Positions 18,591-26,948 of a stretch of DNA of 64,000 nucleotides are shown here, piece by piece. The position numbers and the translations under genes were made by a program. Position 1 is the first letter of the stretch. Each line of letters begins with the position of its first letter. A model generated the notes under the pieces. It did not search any database. It was not told the DNA's origin and saw nothing but the letters and a program-made list of their open reading frames with translations. This stretch comes from DAOLCO01 sp964612555 (GTDB lineage Bacteria > Bdellovibrionota_C > UBA2361 > SZUA-149 > DAOLCO01), in contig CAZTBW010000001.1 of assembly GCA_964612555.1 (NCBI GenBank), forward strand, positions 310,001 through 374,000, given 5' to 3'.

Positions 18591-19205
18591 TTAATCTCCA
18601 CCTCTGTTAGATTGCTTATTGAGGATTCCTTTCATTTTACCCCCGCCAGACCCACTCTCATCACTCTTAACCACCTTAACCCGAACATTACCCTCAGCTT
18701 CACTTCTATCCTCATCAACAAAAATGATTATCTTATCAGCAGACAATATATTACCATCACGAGCAAGCTCAGGTTCATCAGTAAGTTCAATCTTAGCCGT
18801 CACAACATTATAAAAAGCCCGATTGGAGGTAGCCCGCATATCCTCCCCTTTGGTTATTACCACATTCCCTATACACAAAATACTTTCCAAATCCTGACTC
18901 TCCGCATAGCGACCAATCATAAGATCAGTAGTAATTTCAAGATTTTCACGCAGTACCTGAACATTCCCTTTATAGGTAAAGATTCTTTCTTTTGAGTCAA
19001 GCGTCAAAGTGTCAGACTTGATAAACAGTGGTGCCTGAGAATCCCCTCCGGTGCCGAATGCTTTTTTAAAACCACTTTCCTGACTTGAATCCTCCTCACT
19101 TGTAACATCAGACTCAGCAACAAGAGCCCCCGGAAAAGAGACTATCGGGAATAACCCGAGCAAAATAAAAAAACACAGCGGAATAAACGAATAACCTTTT
19201 CTCAT
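18591..19205 (-). CDS. lptA: LPS transport periplasmic protein LptA (OstA domain)
   Basis: 204 residues. LptA forms the periplasmic bridge that carries LPS between LptC and LptD. The N-terminus has a basic start and a hydrophobic signal-peptide core (FIPLCFFILLGLFPIVSFPG). A polar, serine-rich linker then leads to the OstA-like beta-jellyroll, with LFIKSDTLTLDSKERIFTYKG near 60-80 and the repeated A/V-x-R-E-N-L--T-D pattern (VLRENLEITTDLMIGRY). The C-terminal tail is charged and glycine-rich. The gene is three bases from the lptC stop and five bases before lptB, in the conserved lptC-lptA-lptB order. Confidence 0.9.
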   Translation of the reverse strand: MRKGYSFIPLCFFILLGLFPIVSFPGALVAESDVTSEEDSSQESGFKKAFGTGGDSQAPLFIKSDTLTLDSKERIFTYKGNVQVLRENLEITTDLMIGRYAESQDLESILCIGNVVITKGEDMRATSNRAFYNVVTAKIELTDEPELARDGNILSADKIIIFVDEDRSEAEGNVRVKVVKSDESGSGGGKMKGILNKQSNRGGD

Positions 19206-19207
19206 AC

Positions 19208-19870
19208 TTATTTCTTTTTCACTTTGGAAGAGGGAAGATTTTTAAACTTTGGCTTATCCCTGGAAGGGTCAAAATAGGAATCAATATTTTCATATAAACT
19301 TATGAAAGCTTTATCTATAGAAAGATCCATACGATCACCTGACACCCTGTAAGCAGCCCCTTCTATATGAACCCGTTCCGGACTTATGAGCCTGCCGTCC
19401 TGCTCACGGTACTCTGCAAGATTTGTAGTAACCTTTAAGTCCGGTGACAAGGTGATAGTGACCCCTCCTTCAAGAAGTGCATTCTTCACCGCTCCATCCT
19501 CCAGGGTAAGACGTGCAGATGAGGCAGTAACCACGGTAGGTGGTTCATTTGTCTCTTTAAAAATGGTAACCAGTGGTTGATCAAGCAGCACAATATTTTT
19601 TTGAGACAAGTACCTTGCAGTATCGGCATTAATAGTCCAGTGCCTGTTCCCCTCCTTAAACTCGGTTCTGTTAAAGGTATTCATAATTACCTGCGCGGTT
19701 TCATCCACTTCTTCAAAAGAGAACGATCTCGATTCGGAACTGCTTCCCAGACCCTGACGAGGAGGCGAAAGAAGTACTGCATATAGAAACAGAATTAAAA
19801 TATGAGCTCCCCCGATTGCGATAGCAACATATTGTAAGGGCTGTAATCGTGATAAAGGAAATGTACTCAT
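19208..19870 (-). CDS. lptC: LPS export protein LptC
   Basis: 220 residues from the ATG at 19870. An in-frame TTG at 19888 is less likely. LptC is a bitopic inner-membrane protein that receives LPS from LptB2FG and passes it to LptA. The N-terminal transmembrane helix is about residues 15-33 (VAIAIGGAHILILFLYAVL). The periplasmic domain follows the OstA-like pattern: FNRTEFKEGNRHWTINADTA near 65, YLSQKNIVLLDQPLVTIF, then LTLEDGAVKNALLEGGVTI and YREQDGRLISPERVHI. A basic lysine-rich tail ends the protein. Position between kdsA and lptA supports the call, since sequence conservation in LptC is low. Confidence 0.85.
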   Translation of the reverse strand: MSTFPLSRLQPLQYVAIAIGGAHILILFLYAVLLSPPRQGLGSSSESRSFSFEEVDETAQVIMNTFNRTEFKEGNRHWTINADTARYLSQKNIVLLDQPLVTIFKETNEPPTVVTASSARLTLEDGAVKNALLEGGVTITLSPDLKVTTNLAEYREQDGRLISPERVHIEGAAYRVSGDRMDLSIDKAFISLYENIDSYFDPSRDKPKFKNLPSSKVKKK

Positions 19871-19889
19871 CAGGAAGAAGATCACCAAT

Positions 19890-20729
19890 CTATCTCATGG
19901 ATTTTTTAAGATTCCAAAGTAATGAAATGTTATTACACAGAATATCCAGCATTTCCAACGTCAGCATATTTGCTCCATCAGAGGGAGCAGAATCCGGGTT
20001 TTCGTGACACTCTATAAATAAAGCATCAACTCCATAAGAAATTGCCGCCATAGCAAGGGCAGGCACATAGGCTCTGTTACCTGAAGAGGCGCCATCTGCC
20101 CCCCCCATAGACTGCACTGAGTGGGTCACATCATAAACGACCGGATAACCAAGGTCTTTCATTATGGAAAATGACCTGAAGTCCACCACCAGATCCCGAT
20201 ACCCGAAACAACTTCCCCGCTCACAAAGGAACACCTGATCTGAACCACCCGCCTTAACCTTTTCTGCTGCATATCTCATATCCGAGGGGTGCAAAAATTG
20301 TCCTTTCTTTATCAAAACAGGCTTCCCGCACTCCCCTGCTGCACGCAATAAATCAGTCTGCCGACATAAAAATGCCGGAATCTGAAGGACATCCACCACT
20401 TCAGCAACCGCTCTTGCCTCCTCCGGTGAATGGACATCTGTAATCACCGGCACATTGAATTCACTTTTGATATCCTGAAGAATCCTGAGCCCTTCCTCCA
20501 TTCCCATTCCCCGAAAGCCTTTCAGACTGGTTCGATTCGCCTTATCATACGAACTCTTGAAAATAAGCGAGAGCTCAGGATAAGCTGATACCGTACCGAC
20601 TACGGCTTCAGCATGTCGAAAAATCATATCACGAGACTCAATCACACAAGGACCTGCTATCATACACAGAGAAGAACGATCACCTACCGTGAATGATTTT
20701 GCAGCATCAGAACTTGAAATACGTAGCAT
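19890..20729 (-). CDS. kdsA: 3-deoxy-8-phosphooctulonate synthase (KDO-8-phosphate synthase)
   Basis: 279 residues from the ATG at 20729, which has AAGGGGTG five bases upstream. An upstream in-frame start would run into pyrG and make the protein too long. KdsA joins PEP and arabinose-5-phosphate to make KDO-8-phosphate for LPS. MIAGPCVIESRD, FKSSYDKANRTS, FRGMGMEEGLRIL and VITDVHSPEEA are the PEP- and phosphate-binding stretches of the family. The AGPC near the start carries the cysteine that binds metal in metal-dependent KdsA. FLCRQTDLL and KKGQFLHP follow. The gene lies between pyrG and lptC as in many deltaproteobacteria. kdsD and kdsC are not in this operon. Confidence 0.96.
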   Translation of the reverse strand: MLRISSSDAAKSFTVGDRSSLCMIAGPCVIESRDMIFRHAEAVVGTVSAYPELSLIFKSSYDKANRTSLKGFRGMGMEEGLRILQDIKSEFNVPVITDVHSPEEARAVAEVVDVLQIPAFLCRQTDLLRAAGECGKPVLIKKGQFLHPSDMRYAAEKVKAGGSDQVFLCERGSCFGYRDLVVDFRSFSIMKDLGYPVVYDVTHSVQSMGGADGASSGNRAYVPALAMAAISYGVDALFIECHENPDSAPSDGANMLTLEMLDILCNNISLLWNLKKSMR

Positions 20730-20784
20730 GTAACACCCCTTAATCAGACGCCCGATCAGACGTCCCTTTTTATAATCAAACAAC

Positions 20785-22416
20785 TCACATGCTGCCAGTC
20801 TCAGCAGCATTTCTCCACTCAAGGGCAGCCTTTATATAGTCAACAAAAAGAGGATGGGGGGCAAGGGGCTTGGATTGAAATTCGGGATGAAACTGTACGC
20901 CAATAAACCAGGGATGATCTGATAATTCTATCACTTCAACAAGGTGCTCATCGGGCGAAGTTCCGGCAATTGTAAGACCGGCTTCTTTTAGAGCGTCCCT
21001 GAAGGCATTATTCACTTCCCAGCGATGTCTGTGGCGTTCTGAGATTTCTTTTGTACCATAAATTTTTCTTGCCCTGCTACCCTCAACAAGCACACAAGGA
21101 TAAGAACCAAGCCGCATGGTTCCACCAAGATCATCAACCTCTTTCTGATGCTCCATAAGATCAATCACCGGAGAGGAAGAGTCCGGTACAAATTCAGTAC
21201 TGGCTGCATCCTTAATACCCAGGACATTCCTTGCATACTCAACAACCGCCATCTGAAGACCCAGACAAATGCCCAAAAAAGGCTTCTTTGTCGTGCGGGC
21301 AAACTCGATCGCTCTGATTTTACCTTCACTGCCACGTTTTCCAAAGCCACCGGGTACAAGTATCGCATGAGCATCTTTTAATATTTGAGGTATTTCTCCC
21401 TTTTCAACTTCTTCAGAATCCACGTAAACGATCTCAACCCGAGAATTATTCTTGAACCCTCCATGAAGCAATGCTTCGTTCAGACTCTTATAGGACTCGG
21501 TAAGATCAACATACTTACCCACCATCGCAATTTTAATTACACCATTAGCAGGACTCTTGATTACTTTTGAAATATTTTCCCAGGGCGATAAATTCGCAGA
21601 ACCAGTCCAGATGTTCAGCTTATCACATATACGTACATCCAGATTTTCCTTGTAGAGCACAAGGGGCAACTCATAAATACTGGAAACATCAGGCGCCGTA
21701 ATTACACTGTCATATTCGACGTTACAAAAGAGAGCTATCTTTTCCTTTGCTTTCTTATCAACCTCAATTTCACTACGTAATATGATGATATCAGGCTGAA
21801 TCCCCACATTGGTAAGCTCTTTTACACTGTGCTGAGTGGGTTTTGTTTTCAGCTCCTGGGCGGTCTTGAGATACGGCATCAGAGTCAGATGGACATATAC
21901 CACATTATCTCTTCCCACCTCAAACCTGAACTGACGAATGGCTTCAAGAAAAGGCAGACTCTCAATATCGCCAACCGTTCCCCCGATCTCACCAATACAG
22001 ATATCGTAACCTTTTCCAACTTCAAGTATTCTTCGCTTGATCTCATCAGTGACATGAGGAATCACCTGTACCGTTCCACCCAGATAATCCCCACGACGCT
22101 CATTTCTTATAACGGAGTCATACACCTGCCCGGTAGTAAAATTATTACTCTTGGACATCGTTCCGGAGAGAAAACGCTCATAATGACCAAGATCAAGATC
22201 AGTTTCCGCACCATCTTTGGTTACAAAAACCTCTCCATGCTGAAAAGGACTCATGGTGCCGGGATCGACATTCAGATACGGGTCAAGCTTACATATAGTA
22301 ACCTTAAGTCCACGACTTTCGAGTAGTGCCCCCAACGAAGCACAGGTTAACCCTTTTCCCAGTGAGGAAACTACCCCTCCAGTGACAAATATATACTTTG
22401 TAGCTCTTCCTTTCAT
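20785..22416 (-). CDS. pyrG: CTP synthase
   Basis: 543 residues, the usual length. PyrG aminates UTP to CTP using glutamine. CTP is needed here for CMP-KDO. The N-terminal synthetase domain starts TKYIFVTGGVVSSLGKGL, with KLDPYLNVDPGTMSPFQHGE and the GGTVGDIES ATP/UTP-binding motif. The C-terminal class I glutamine amidotransferase domain has PGGFGKRG, the catalytic cysteine in FLGICLGLQ and the His/Glu pair in GVQFHPEFQSKP. kdsB is 43 bases upstream, and pyrG-kdsB-kdsA linkage reflects the need for CTP in KDO activation. Confidence 0.97.
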   Translation of the reverse strand: MKGRATKYIFVTGGVVSSLGKGLTCASLGALLESRGLKVTICKLDPYLNVDPGTMSPFQHGEVFVTKDGAETDLDLGHYERFLSGTMSKSNNFTTGQVYDSVIRNERRGDYLGGTVQVIPHVTDEIKRRILEVGKGYDICIGEIGGTVGDIESLPFLEAIRQFRFEVGRDNVVYVHLTLMPYLKTAQELKTKPTQHSVKELTNVGIQPDIIILRSEIEVDKKAKEKIALFCNVEYDSVITAPDVSSIYELPLVLYKENLDVRICDKLNIWTGSANLSPWENISKVIKSPANGVIKIAMVGKYVDLTESYKSLNEALLHGGFKNNSRVEIVYVDSEEVEKGEIPQILKDAHAILVPGGFGKRGSEGKIRAIEFARTTKKPFLGICLGLQMAVVEYARNVLGIKDAASTEFVPDSSSPVIDLMEHQKEVDDLGGTMRLGSYPCVLVEGSRARKIYGTKEISERHRHRWEVNNAFRDALKEAGLTIAGTSPDEHLVEVIELSDHPWFIGVQFHPEFQSKPLAPHPLFVDYIKAALEWRNAAETGSM

Positions 22417-22459
22417 GGGGGGAGATTATATCACATAGATTAGAAAAATGAAAAACTTA

Positions 22460-23257
22460 TTACTGTCTGCTTCTTTTAGCCTCAATATCAGCGGCTTTAA
22501 GGTCTTCTTCCGTATCCACCTCAATTGAACGCTCCATTAATTCAGGAGGCACAATACAAACCCCTATCGCATGTCCACGCTCAAGAAGCTTGAGCTGTTC
22601 CAGCTTTTCAACTTTCTCAAGCTTTGAAACCGTCCAGTCACGTAAATCCGAAAGCGCCTCTTCCTTAAAAAGATATAGCCCTATATGTTTCAACCCAAAA
22701 AACGGAAGACTATCCTCCTCAAGAATCTCCCAACGATCACCATCTCTCGGGTAAGGGATAGAAGCACGACTGAAATACAACGCCCTGCCCTCATCAGAAA
22801 TCACAACCTTCACCGCAGTCTGTTTTGAGAACTCACTGACATCCCTGATAGGAATAGCTATTGTAACTGCGGAAAAGCGATCAAAATTATTTTTAAAATA
22901 CTCAATTGCCATATCAATGACCCGTTCATCAATAAAAGGCATGTCCCCCTGAATATTCATTGCGATATCCCACTCAGTACCGAGGGTTTCTACCGCAGCA
23001 GCTACTCGTGCAGAACCCGAAGGGATTTCTGAAGAGGTCATCACCACAGGCGCACCAAAAGACTCTGCAAGTGAAGCTATTTCCTGATCATCTGTTGCGA
23101 TCATCAACTGATCAAGAGACCCGCATTTTTTTGCCTGCTCCCAGACTCTTTGAATAAGGGTTTTTCCGTCTATTTCCCTAAGCGGTTTTTCTGTAAGCCG
23201 GGTAGAACCCCTCCGAGCCGGTATAACCGCCACTACCTTTAGATTCCCATTCATCAT
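22460..23257 (-). CDS. kdsB: 3-deoxy-manno-octulosonate cytidylyltransferase (CMP-KDO synthetase)
   Basis: 265 residues. KdsB activates KDO with CTP before transfer to lipid A. The N-terminus VVAVIPARRGSTRLTEKPL is the family nucleotide-binding signature, followed by MIATDDQEIASLAESFG, the CTP-binding VMTSSEIPSGSARVA run and MNIQGDMPFID with the metal-binding Asp. Two adjacent ATG codons make the start ambiguous by one residue. The first lies two bases after the stop of the upstream membrane protein gene, so translation is probably coupled. pyrG follows. Confidence 0.95.
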   Translation of the reverse strand: MMNGNLKVVAVIPARRGSTRLTEKPLREIDGKTLIQRVWEQAKKCGSLDQLMIATDDQEIASLAESFGAPVVMTSSEIPSGSARVAAAVETLGTEWDIAMNIQGDMPFIDERVIDMAIEYFKNNFDRFSAVTIAIPIRDVSEFSKQTAVKVVISDEGRALYFSRASIPYPRDGDRWEILEEDSLPFFGLKHIGLYLFKEEALSDLRDWTVSKLEKVEKLEQLKLLERGHAIGVCIVPPELMERSIEVDTEEDLKAADIEAKRSRQ

Positions 23258-23259
23258 AG

Positions 23260-24048
23260 CTATCCCAATTGTTTCTCTTTATACAAGCGTGCTCTTCTTC
23301 CAAGTCGAAGCTCCTTGAATAAGGCACCCCGAAAAATCATTATAAAGTACAGAACAACAAGCAGTAAAAATATCAGCACATACTGAGAAGGAGATAATGC
23401 AAAACTACTGAGTAAAAACAATATCAGTTCGACCTGATATAAAGGATTAATGGATAAAACTTGAAAAAATTCTTTCGGGGCGGGACCGTATACCAATAAT
23501 ACGATCATAAATGGTAAATAAAACCACTCAATAAAATTCTCTTTTATAAATTCAAAGGACTCCATAAAAGTCTCCCCGACATAACCACCTCTCGTATAAA
23601 TCACTTCAGGTAAGGGATTAAGAAACACGGCTAATAAAACACCCACCGCCGCTGTAAGAAAATCAATTTTAATAAAATCAAGCGTAAAACGAATAACAAA
23701 AAGAGTAAAAAGAGCTGACAGGACAGGAGAAAAAAGGGCGAAAGAATCATGCTTCAGGCTCTCAAACGTAAAATTTTCAGATTCAAGCCCGTATCTGACC
23801 AGACATAGATATAAAGAAAGAAAATAAGCGAGCAGAAGTCCAAATATAAGAGAAACCAGTAAGCCTCCTCCGGAAAAAACAGTAAACAGGACTTTACTTA
23901 AAACTCCGAGCACTACGAGTCCCAGAATTTGAACCAATATATTTTTCCACGAAGAAAGCGTTACCTTGAGTGCAAGAAGAAATGACCTGAAATAAATTTT
24001 AGCGGTCAGACGAACCAAAGCTATATATTCATCAATGGTACTCATCAT
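23260..24048 (-). CDS. Integral membrane protein of unknown function between pcnB and kdsB
   Basis: 262 residues, very hydrophobic, with about five or six likely transmembrane helices, for instance near 35-55, 62-85, 108-130, 133-150, 173-190, 205-222 and 228-248. I do not recognise a named family. The loop TRGGYVGETFMESFEFIKENF between helices is the most polar part. A basic C-terminus (KELRLGRRARLYKEKQ) suggests it ends in the cytoplasm. The start overlaps the pcnB stop as ATGA and the stop lies two bases before kdsB, so it is firmly placed within the LPS-precursor operon. A role in envelope biology is an inference from position only. Confidence 0.85.
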   Translation of the reverse strand: MMSTIDEYIALVRLTAKIYFRSFLLALKVTLSSWKNILVQILGLVVLGVLSKVLFTVFSGGGLLVSLIFGLLLAYFLSLYLCLVRYGLESENFTFESLKHDSFALFSPVLSALFTLFVIRFTLDFIKIDFLTAAVGVLLAVFLNPLPEVIYTRGGYVGETFMESFEFIKENFIEWFYLPFMIVLLVYGPAPKEFFQVLSINPLYQVELILFLLSSFALSPSQYVLIFLLLVVLYFIMIFRGALFKELRLGRRARLYKEKQLG

Positions 24049-25475
24049 TCACCCGACTTTTCCTCTTTCTGTTTGTCTTTTGGATAGAAGCGTTTCCTGT
24101 GTCTTGAAACTTTCTTTTTTTGACCACTGAGCACTCCACGAAGCCCTCTTGGGATCTGAGAGTTGTACAATTCACACAAAAATACAATATTTTCCCTTTC
24201 TTCAGCATGGAGTGAATGAAGAAGTTCAGATACCGAGGGTACATCTTCAGAAGAGGCACGGAGCACTCTCTGGCGAAGGATCAAAAGCCGCTCAAGTGCC
24301 ATCTTCTCCCGCTTGGTCAAAGTAAGCGGCAAAAACCACTGCCCTATCTCTTTTGCAAGACTACTGATACGATCTCTTGTCCGCTCAAGTCTTACCGGAC
24401 GCAGTTTAAAGACCACTGGTTTACTTTCAGAATCAGCCTCTTCTTCAGGAACATCAAAAGACTCCTGACAAAGATAGGCAAGCTGCTGAGACTCATTCCA
24501 CTCAGATGCTTTGAGCGTTTTTTCAGTGGAAGAAAGTTCTGAAACAATACCAATCATAAAAACAGAATAAAGAAGTTCTGTCAGGGGTTCCTTTCCGGAA
24601 TTTATGAGCCGGTCAAGTGTTTCCAGTCGTTCATAAAAATCAAAAAGCTCATCTTCAGATTTTTTAGCAAGTGCCTTTTCGAGCATGGGAATCATCTGTT
24701 CAACAATTCCATATTTACGATGCCGCACAAATGTTTTTCTAAGAGAACCCGAATATAAATCTTTCACAAACTCTTCATACAGTCGTGAAGACGGGACTAC
24801 TTTTAAAAGCGAAACATGACGCTTCATTGCGGCAGAAGTTTTACTATCTATACTGAAATCCGCTCGTGCAGCATGGCGTGAAGCCCGAACAATACGAACC
24901 GGGTCTTCAGTAAACCTTGTATCAGGGTCACCAATGATACGAACCACCTTCTTTTCCAGATCAGAGATACCACCTACATAATCAATAATCGAAAAATCTT
25001 CCGCATTATAAAATAATCCATTGATAGTGAGATCTCTTCTCAGAGCGTCCGTCTCAGCATCACCATAGGTATTATCGTGTGCCAAAGTAGCGGTAACATC
25101 TTCATCATCATTGTCGATAGCAGCCCGAAAGGTTGCAACTTCAATAATTTTTCCACCCTTAAAGTAGACATGCACAAGCTTGAACCTGCGACCAATGATT
25201 CTGGAATTTCTGAAAAGCTCCCGAATCTCTTCCGGTCGGGCACTGGTTCCAATATCAAAATCCTTTGGAATTTTCCCCAATAAAAGATCACGGACTCCTC
25301 CCCCTACCAGAAACGCCTGATACCCGTAACCACTGAGACGACGAAGCACCTTAAGTGCATCCTGGTCAATGTTTTTCCTCGATATCGTATGAAAATCACG
25401 AAGAACAACCTTTGGCTTGCCTGGCAATTCACTTTCAGGCGTAGCTTCAGAACTATCTGAATCAAAATGAGACAT
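24045..25475 (-). CDS. pcnB: Poly(A) polymerase I (PcnB-type nucleotidyltransferase)
   Basis: 476 residues from the ATG at 25475, which has GGAGAG nine bases upstream. An upstream in-frame start gives an unlikely hydrophobic N-terminus. PcnB adds 3' poly(A) tails that speed RNA decay. The class II polymerase-beta core is clear: FLVGGGVRDLLLG, KDFDIGT with the catalytic aspartates, then EVATFR. ALRRDLTINGLFYN and FTEDPVRIVRASRHAA are the head-domain motifs. The length and a basic, lysine/arginine-rich C-terminus (HRKRFYPKDKQKEEK) favour PcnB over the CCA-adding enzyme, from which it cannot be separated with certainty. It overlaps the next gene by four bases. Confidence 0.88.
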   Translation of the reverse strand: MSHFDSDSSEATPESELPGKPKVVLRDFHTISRKNIDQDALKVLRRLSGYGYQAFLVGGGVRDLLLGKIPKDFDIGTSARPEEIRELFRNSRIIGRRFKLVHVYFKGGKIIEVATFRAAIDNDDEDVTATLAHDNTYGDAETDALRRDLTINGLFYNAEDFSIIDYVGGISDLEKKVVRIIGDPDTRFTEDPVRIVRASRHAARADFSIDSKTSAAMKRHVSLLKVVPSSRLYEEFVKDLYSGSLRKTFVRHRKYGIVEQMIPMLEKALAKKSEDELFDFYERLETLDRLINSGKEPLTELLYSVFMIGIVSELSSTEKTLKASEWNESQQLAYLCQESFDVPEEEADSESKPVVFKLRPVRLERTRDRISSLAKEIGQWFLPLTLTKREKMALERLLILRQRVLRASSEDVPSVSELLHSLHAEERENIVFLCELYNSQIPRGLRGVLSGQKKKVSRHRKRFYPKDKQKEEKSGE

Positions 25476-25583
25476 TACTACTGACTCTCCATTTATTAGG
25501 ACTCTACTGAGTGAACAGAAAAATGATAATGACAAGTAAACCTAACACAAGCACCCTGATTTCCGGAATATGATTTTAGTGAA

Positions 25584-26747
25584 TTATCTGCTCGCCCATT
25601 TCATGACAAAAACGGGGTAGAATAATAGAGGAAATACCGAAAGAATCATAAAACTGTCCCTCAGCTCCCAGACCAGTAGTGCCAGGTACATAAGGAATGA
25701 GCCTATAGCCATCCCGAAGATCATTCCGAGCTGAGTAAGAACACTGACATTTAATGCCCCGATGGTATCACGTTTTTCGCTCAGATATCTCACTGTCAAA
25801 ATATCATTCAGCACCCAGGTTGGTATGTGAAGGATTTGGAGCGGTATGAACCAGAAATAATTTTCTTCCGGAAGATATAATGAGATTATTCTTAAAAAAA
25901 GTGCAAGAGGAAGTGTTCCCCAGAGAAGACGTATGGACACACTATCACTAAGATCACCAATCCATTTAAGCGATATAATGGCAAGTAAACCATACAAAGA
26001 GACAACAACACTTATTAGTAAAGAGGAGCTCCCCATCTGCACCATACGGAGAGGAAGATACCTGAAACAGATCGCAAGAGATGCCCATACTACAAGTTGA
26101 CTTAGCCCAAAGAGGAGAAGATCCGATGAAACAAGTATTCTCCGAAGAGAAAACACTCTTTTAAATATCCTGTTTTCAGAATCAACATGAACCATTAAAA
26201 ATGAAAGCCCTGCACCAATAAAACCGATTCCGGCAAAAAAGGGATACATTCTCGCTCCAAGAATGTCAGATGAATAACCCGAAACAATCAATCCAAGAAG
26301 AAAGCCATAGGAACCGGTTCTCCTGTACCCCCCATATTCACGACCAAAAGAAGCGGATGAAAGCATTATCACAACACTCAAGGGAACTATGGTAGCAGAT
26401 ATTCCCATGCCTAATAATACAAGCACAAAACTTGAAAGCTGGACATAAAATTGCCCACTTAAAAAGAACAGAAATGAGAAGAGACCTGAAAATATAAAAG
26501 AAAGAGAAACAAAAAGCTTATAGGAAACCCGTCTTAAATAAAATGCGGGTAACAGAGGACCAATAACAGAGAGTAGAAACCCCAGACTATCCATCTGGGC
26601 GACTGATGATTTGGAAAAATCAAGGGAAAGCCAGTAAAGAGGTAAAAATGTACCTGCTGCTACTCCAAACAGTTGAAAAAAAAGCGAAAGATTCCAGAAG
26701 AAAAGTGAGCGTGAATCTGCTACCGGTGTAGAACTATCAGAGCTCAC
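25584..26747 (-). CDS. Major facilitator superfamily transporter
   Basis: 387 residues, with 12 hydrophobic segments spread along the protein, consistent with an MFS transporter of the MFS_1_like type. The pattern GREYGGYRRTGSYGFLLGLI near 140 resembles the GxRRxGSxGf loop of nucleoside:proton or sugar-like MFS members. SLKWIGDLSDSVSIRLL is the loop after TM8. Substrate cannot be predicted. The start codon is GTG at 26747, overlapping the stop of a preceding 47-residue membrane protein as GTGA, so translation is probably coupled. The pcnB operon starts about 108 bases downstream. Confidence 0.85.
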   Translation of the reverse strand: MSSDSSTPVADSRSLFFWNLSLFFQLFGVAAGTFLPLYWLSLDFSKSSVAQMDSLGFLLSVIGPLLPAFYLRRVSYKLFVSLSFIFSGLFSFLFFLSGQFYVQLSSFVLVLLGMGISATIVPLSVVIMLSSASFGREYGGYRRTGSYGFLLGLIVSGYSSDILGARMYPFFAGIGFIGAGLSFLMVHVDSENRIFKRVFSLRRILVSSDLLLFGLSQLVVWASLAICFRYLPLRMVQMGSSSLLISVVVSLYGLLAIISLKWIGDLSDSVSIRLLWGTLPLALFLRIISLYLPEENYFWFIPLQILHIPTWVLNDILTVRYLSEKRDTIGALNVSVLTQLGMIFGMAIGSFLMYLALLVWELRDSFMILSVFPLLFYPVFVMKWASR

Positions 26748-26887
26748 CGTTTTTTTCTTAACCCAAGATACAATAAGGCTCCCGCCACAGCGATGAACAA
26801 CATCACGCGAGTGCTATGGTCAGACTTTGCAGCAACAACCATAAGTACCAGAAGTAAGACCCCTATCCCTTTCACCCATATTGGCAT
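26744..26887 (-). CDS. Small 47-residue membrane protein, coupled to the MFS gene
   Basis: An ATG at 26887 is preceded by CAGGAGGTTAGT, an almost perfect Shine-Dalgarno sequence at ideal spacing. The reading frame encodes 47 residues: two hydrophobic segments (about 8-20, GIGVLLLVLMVVA, and 28-42, VMLFIAVAGALLYLG) joined by a polar KSDHSTR turn, ending in RKKR. The basic C-terminus predicts both ends in the cytoplasm. The TGA overlaps the GTG start of the MFS transporter (GTGA). I do not recognise a family. The strong ribosome site and overlap argue for a real gene, possibly a small subunit or regulator of the transporter. Confidence 0.75.
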   Translation of the reverse strand: MPIWVKGIGVLLLVLMVVAAKSDHSTRVMLFIAVAGALLYLGLRKKR

Positions 26888-26948
26888 ACTAACCTCCTGT
26901 AAATTTCAAAAGCAAAATCTATATAGAACTAAAACATCCATGTTATGC

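Noticed and set aside
20530..20545. GGTTCGATTCGCC stretch resembling a tRNA T-arm
   Set aside because: It lies inside kdsA, and no acceptor or anticodon stems are present around it.
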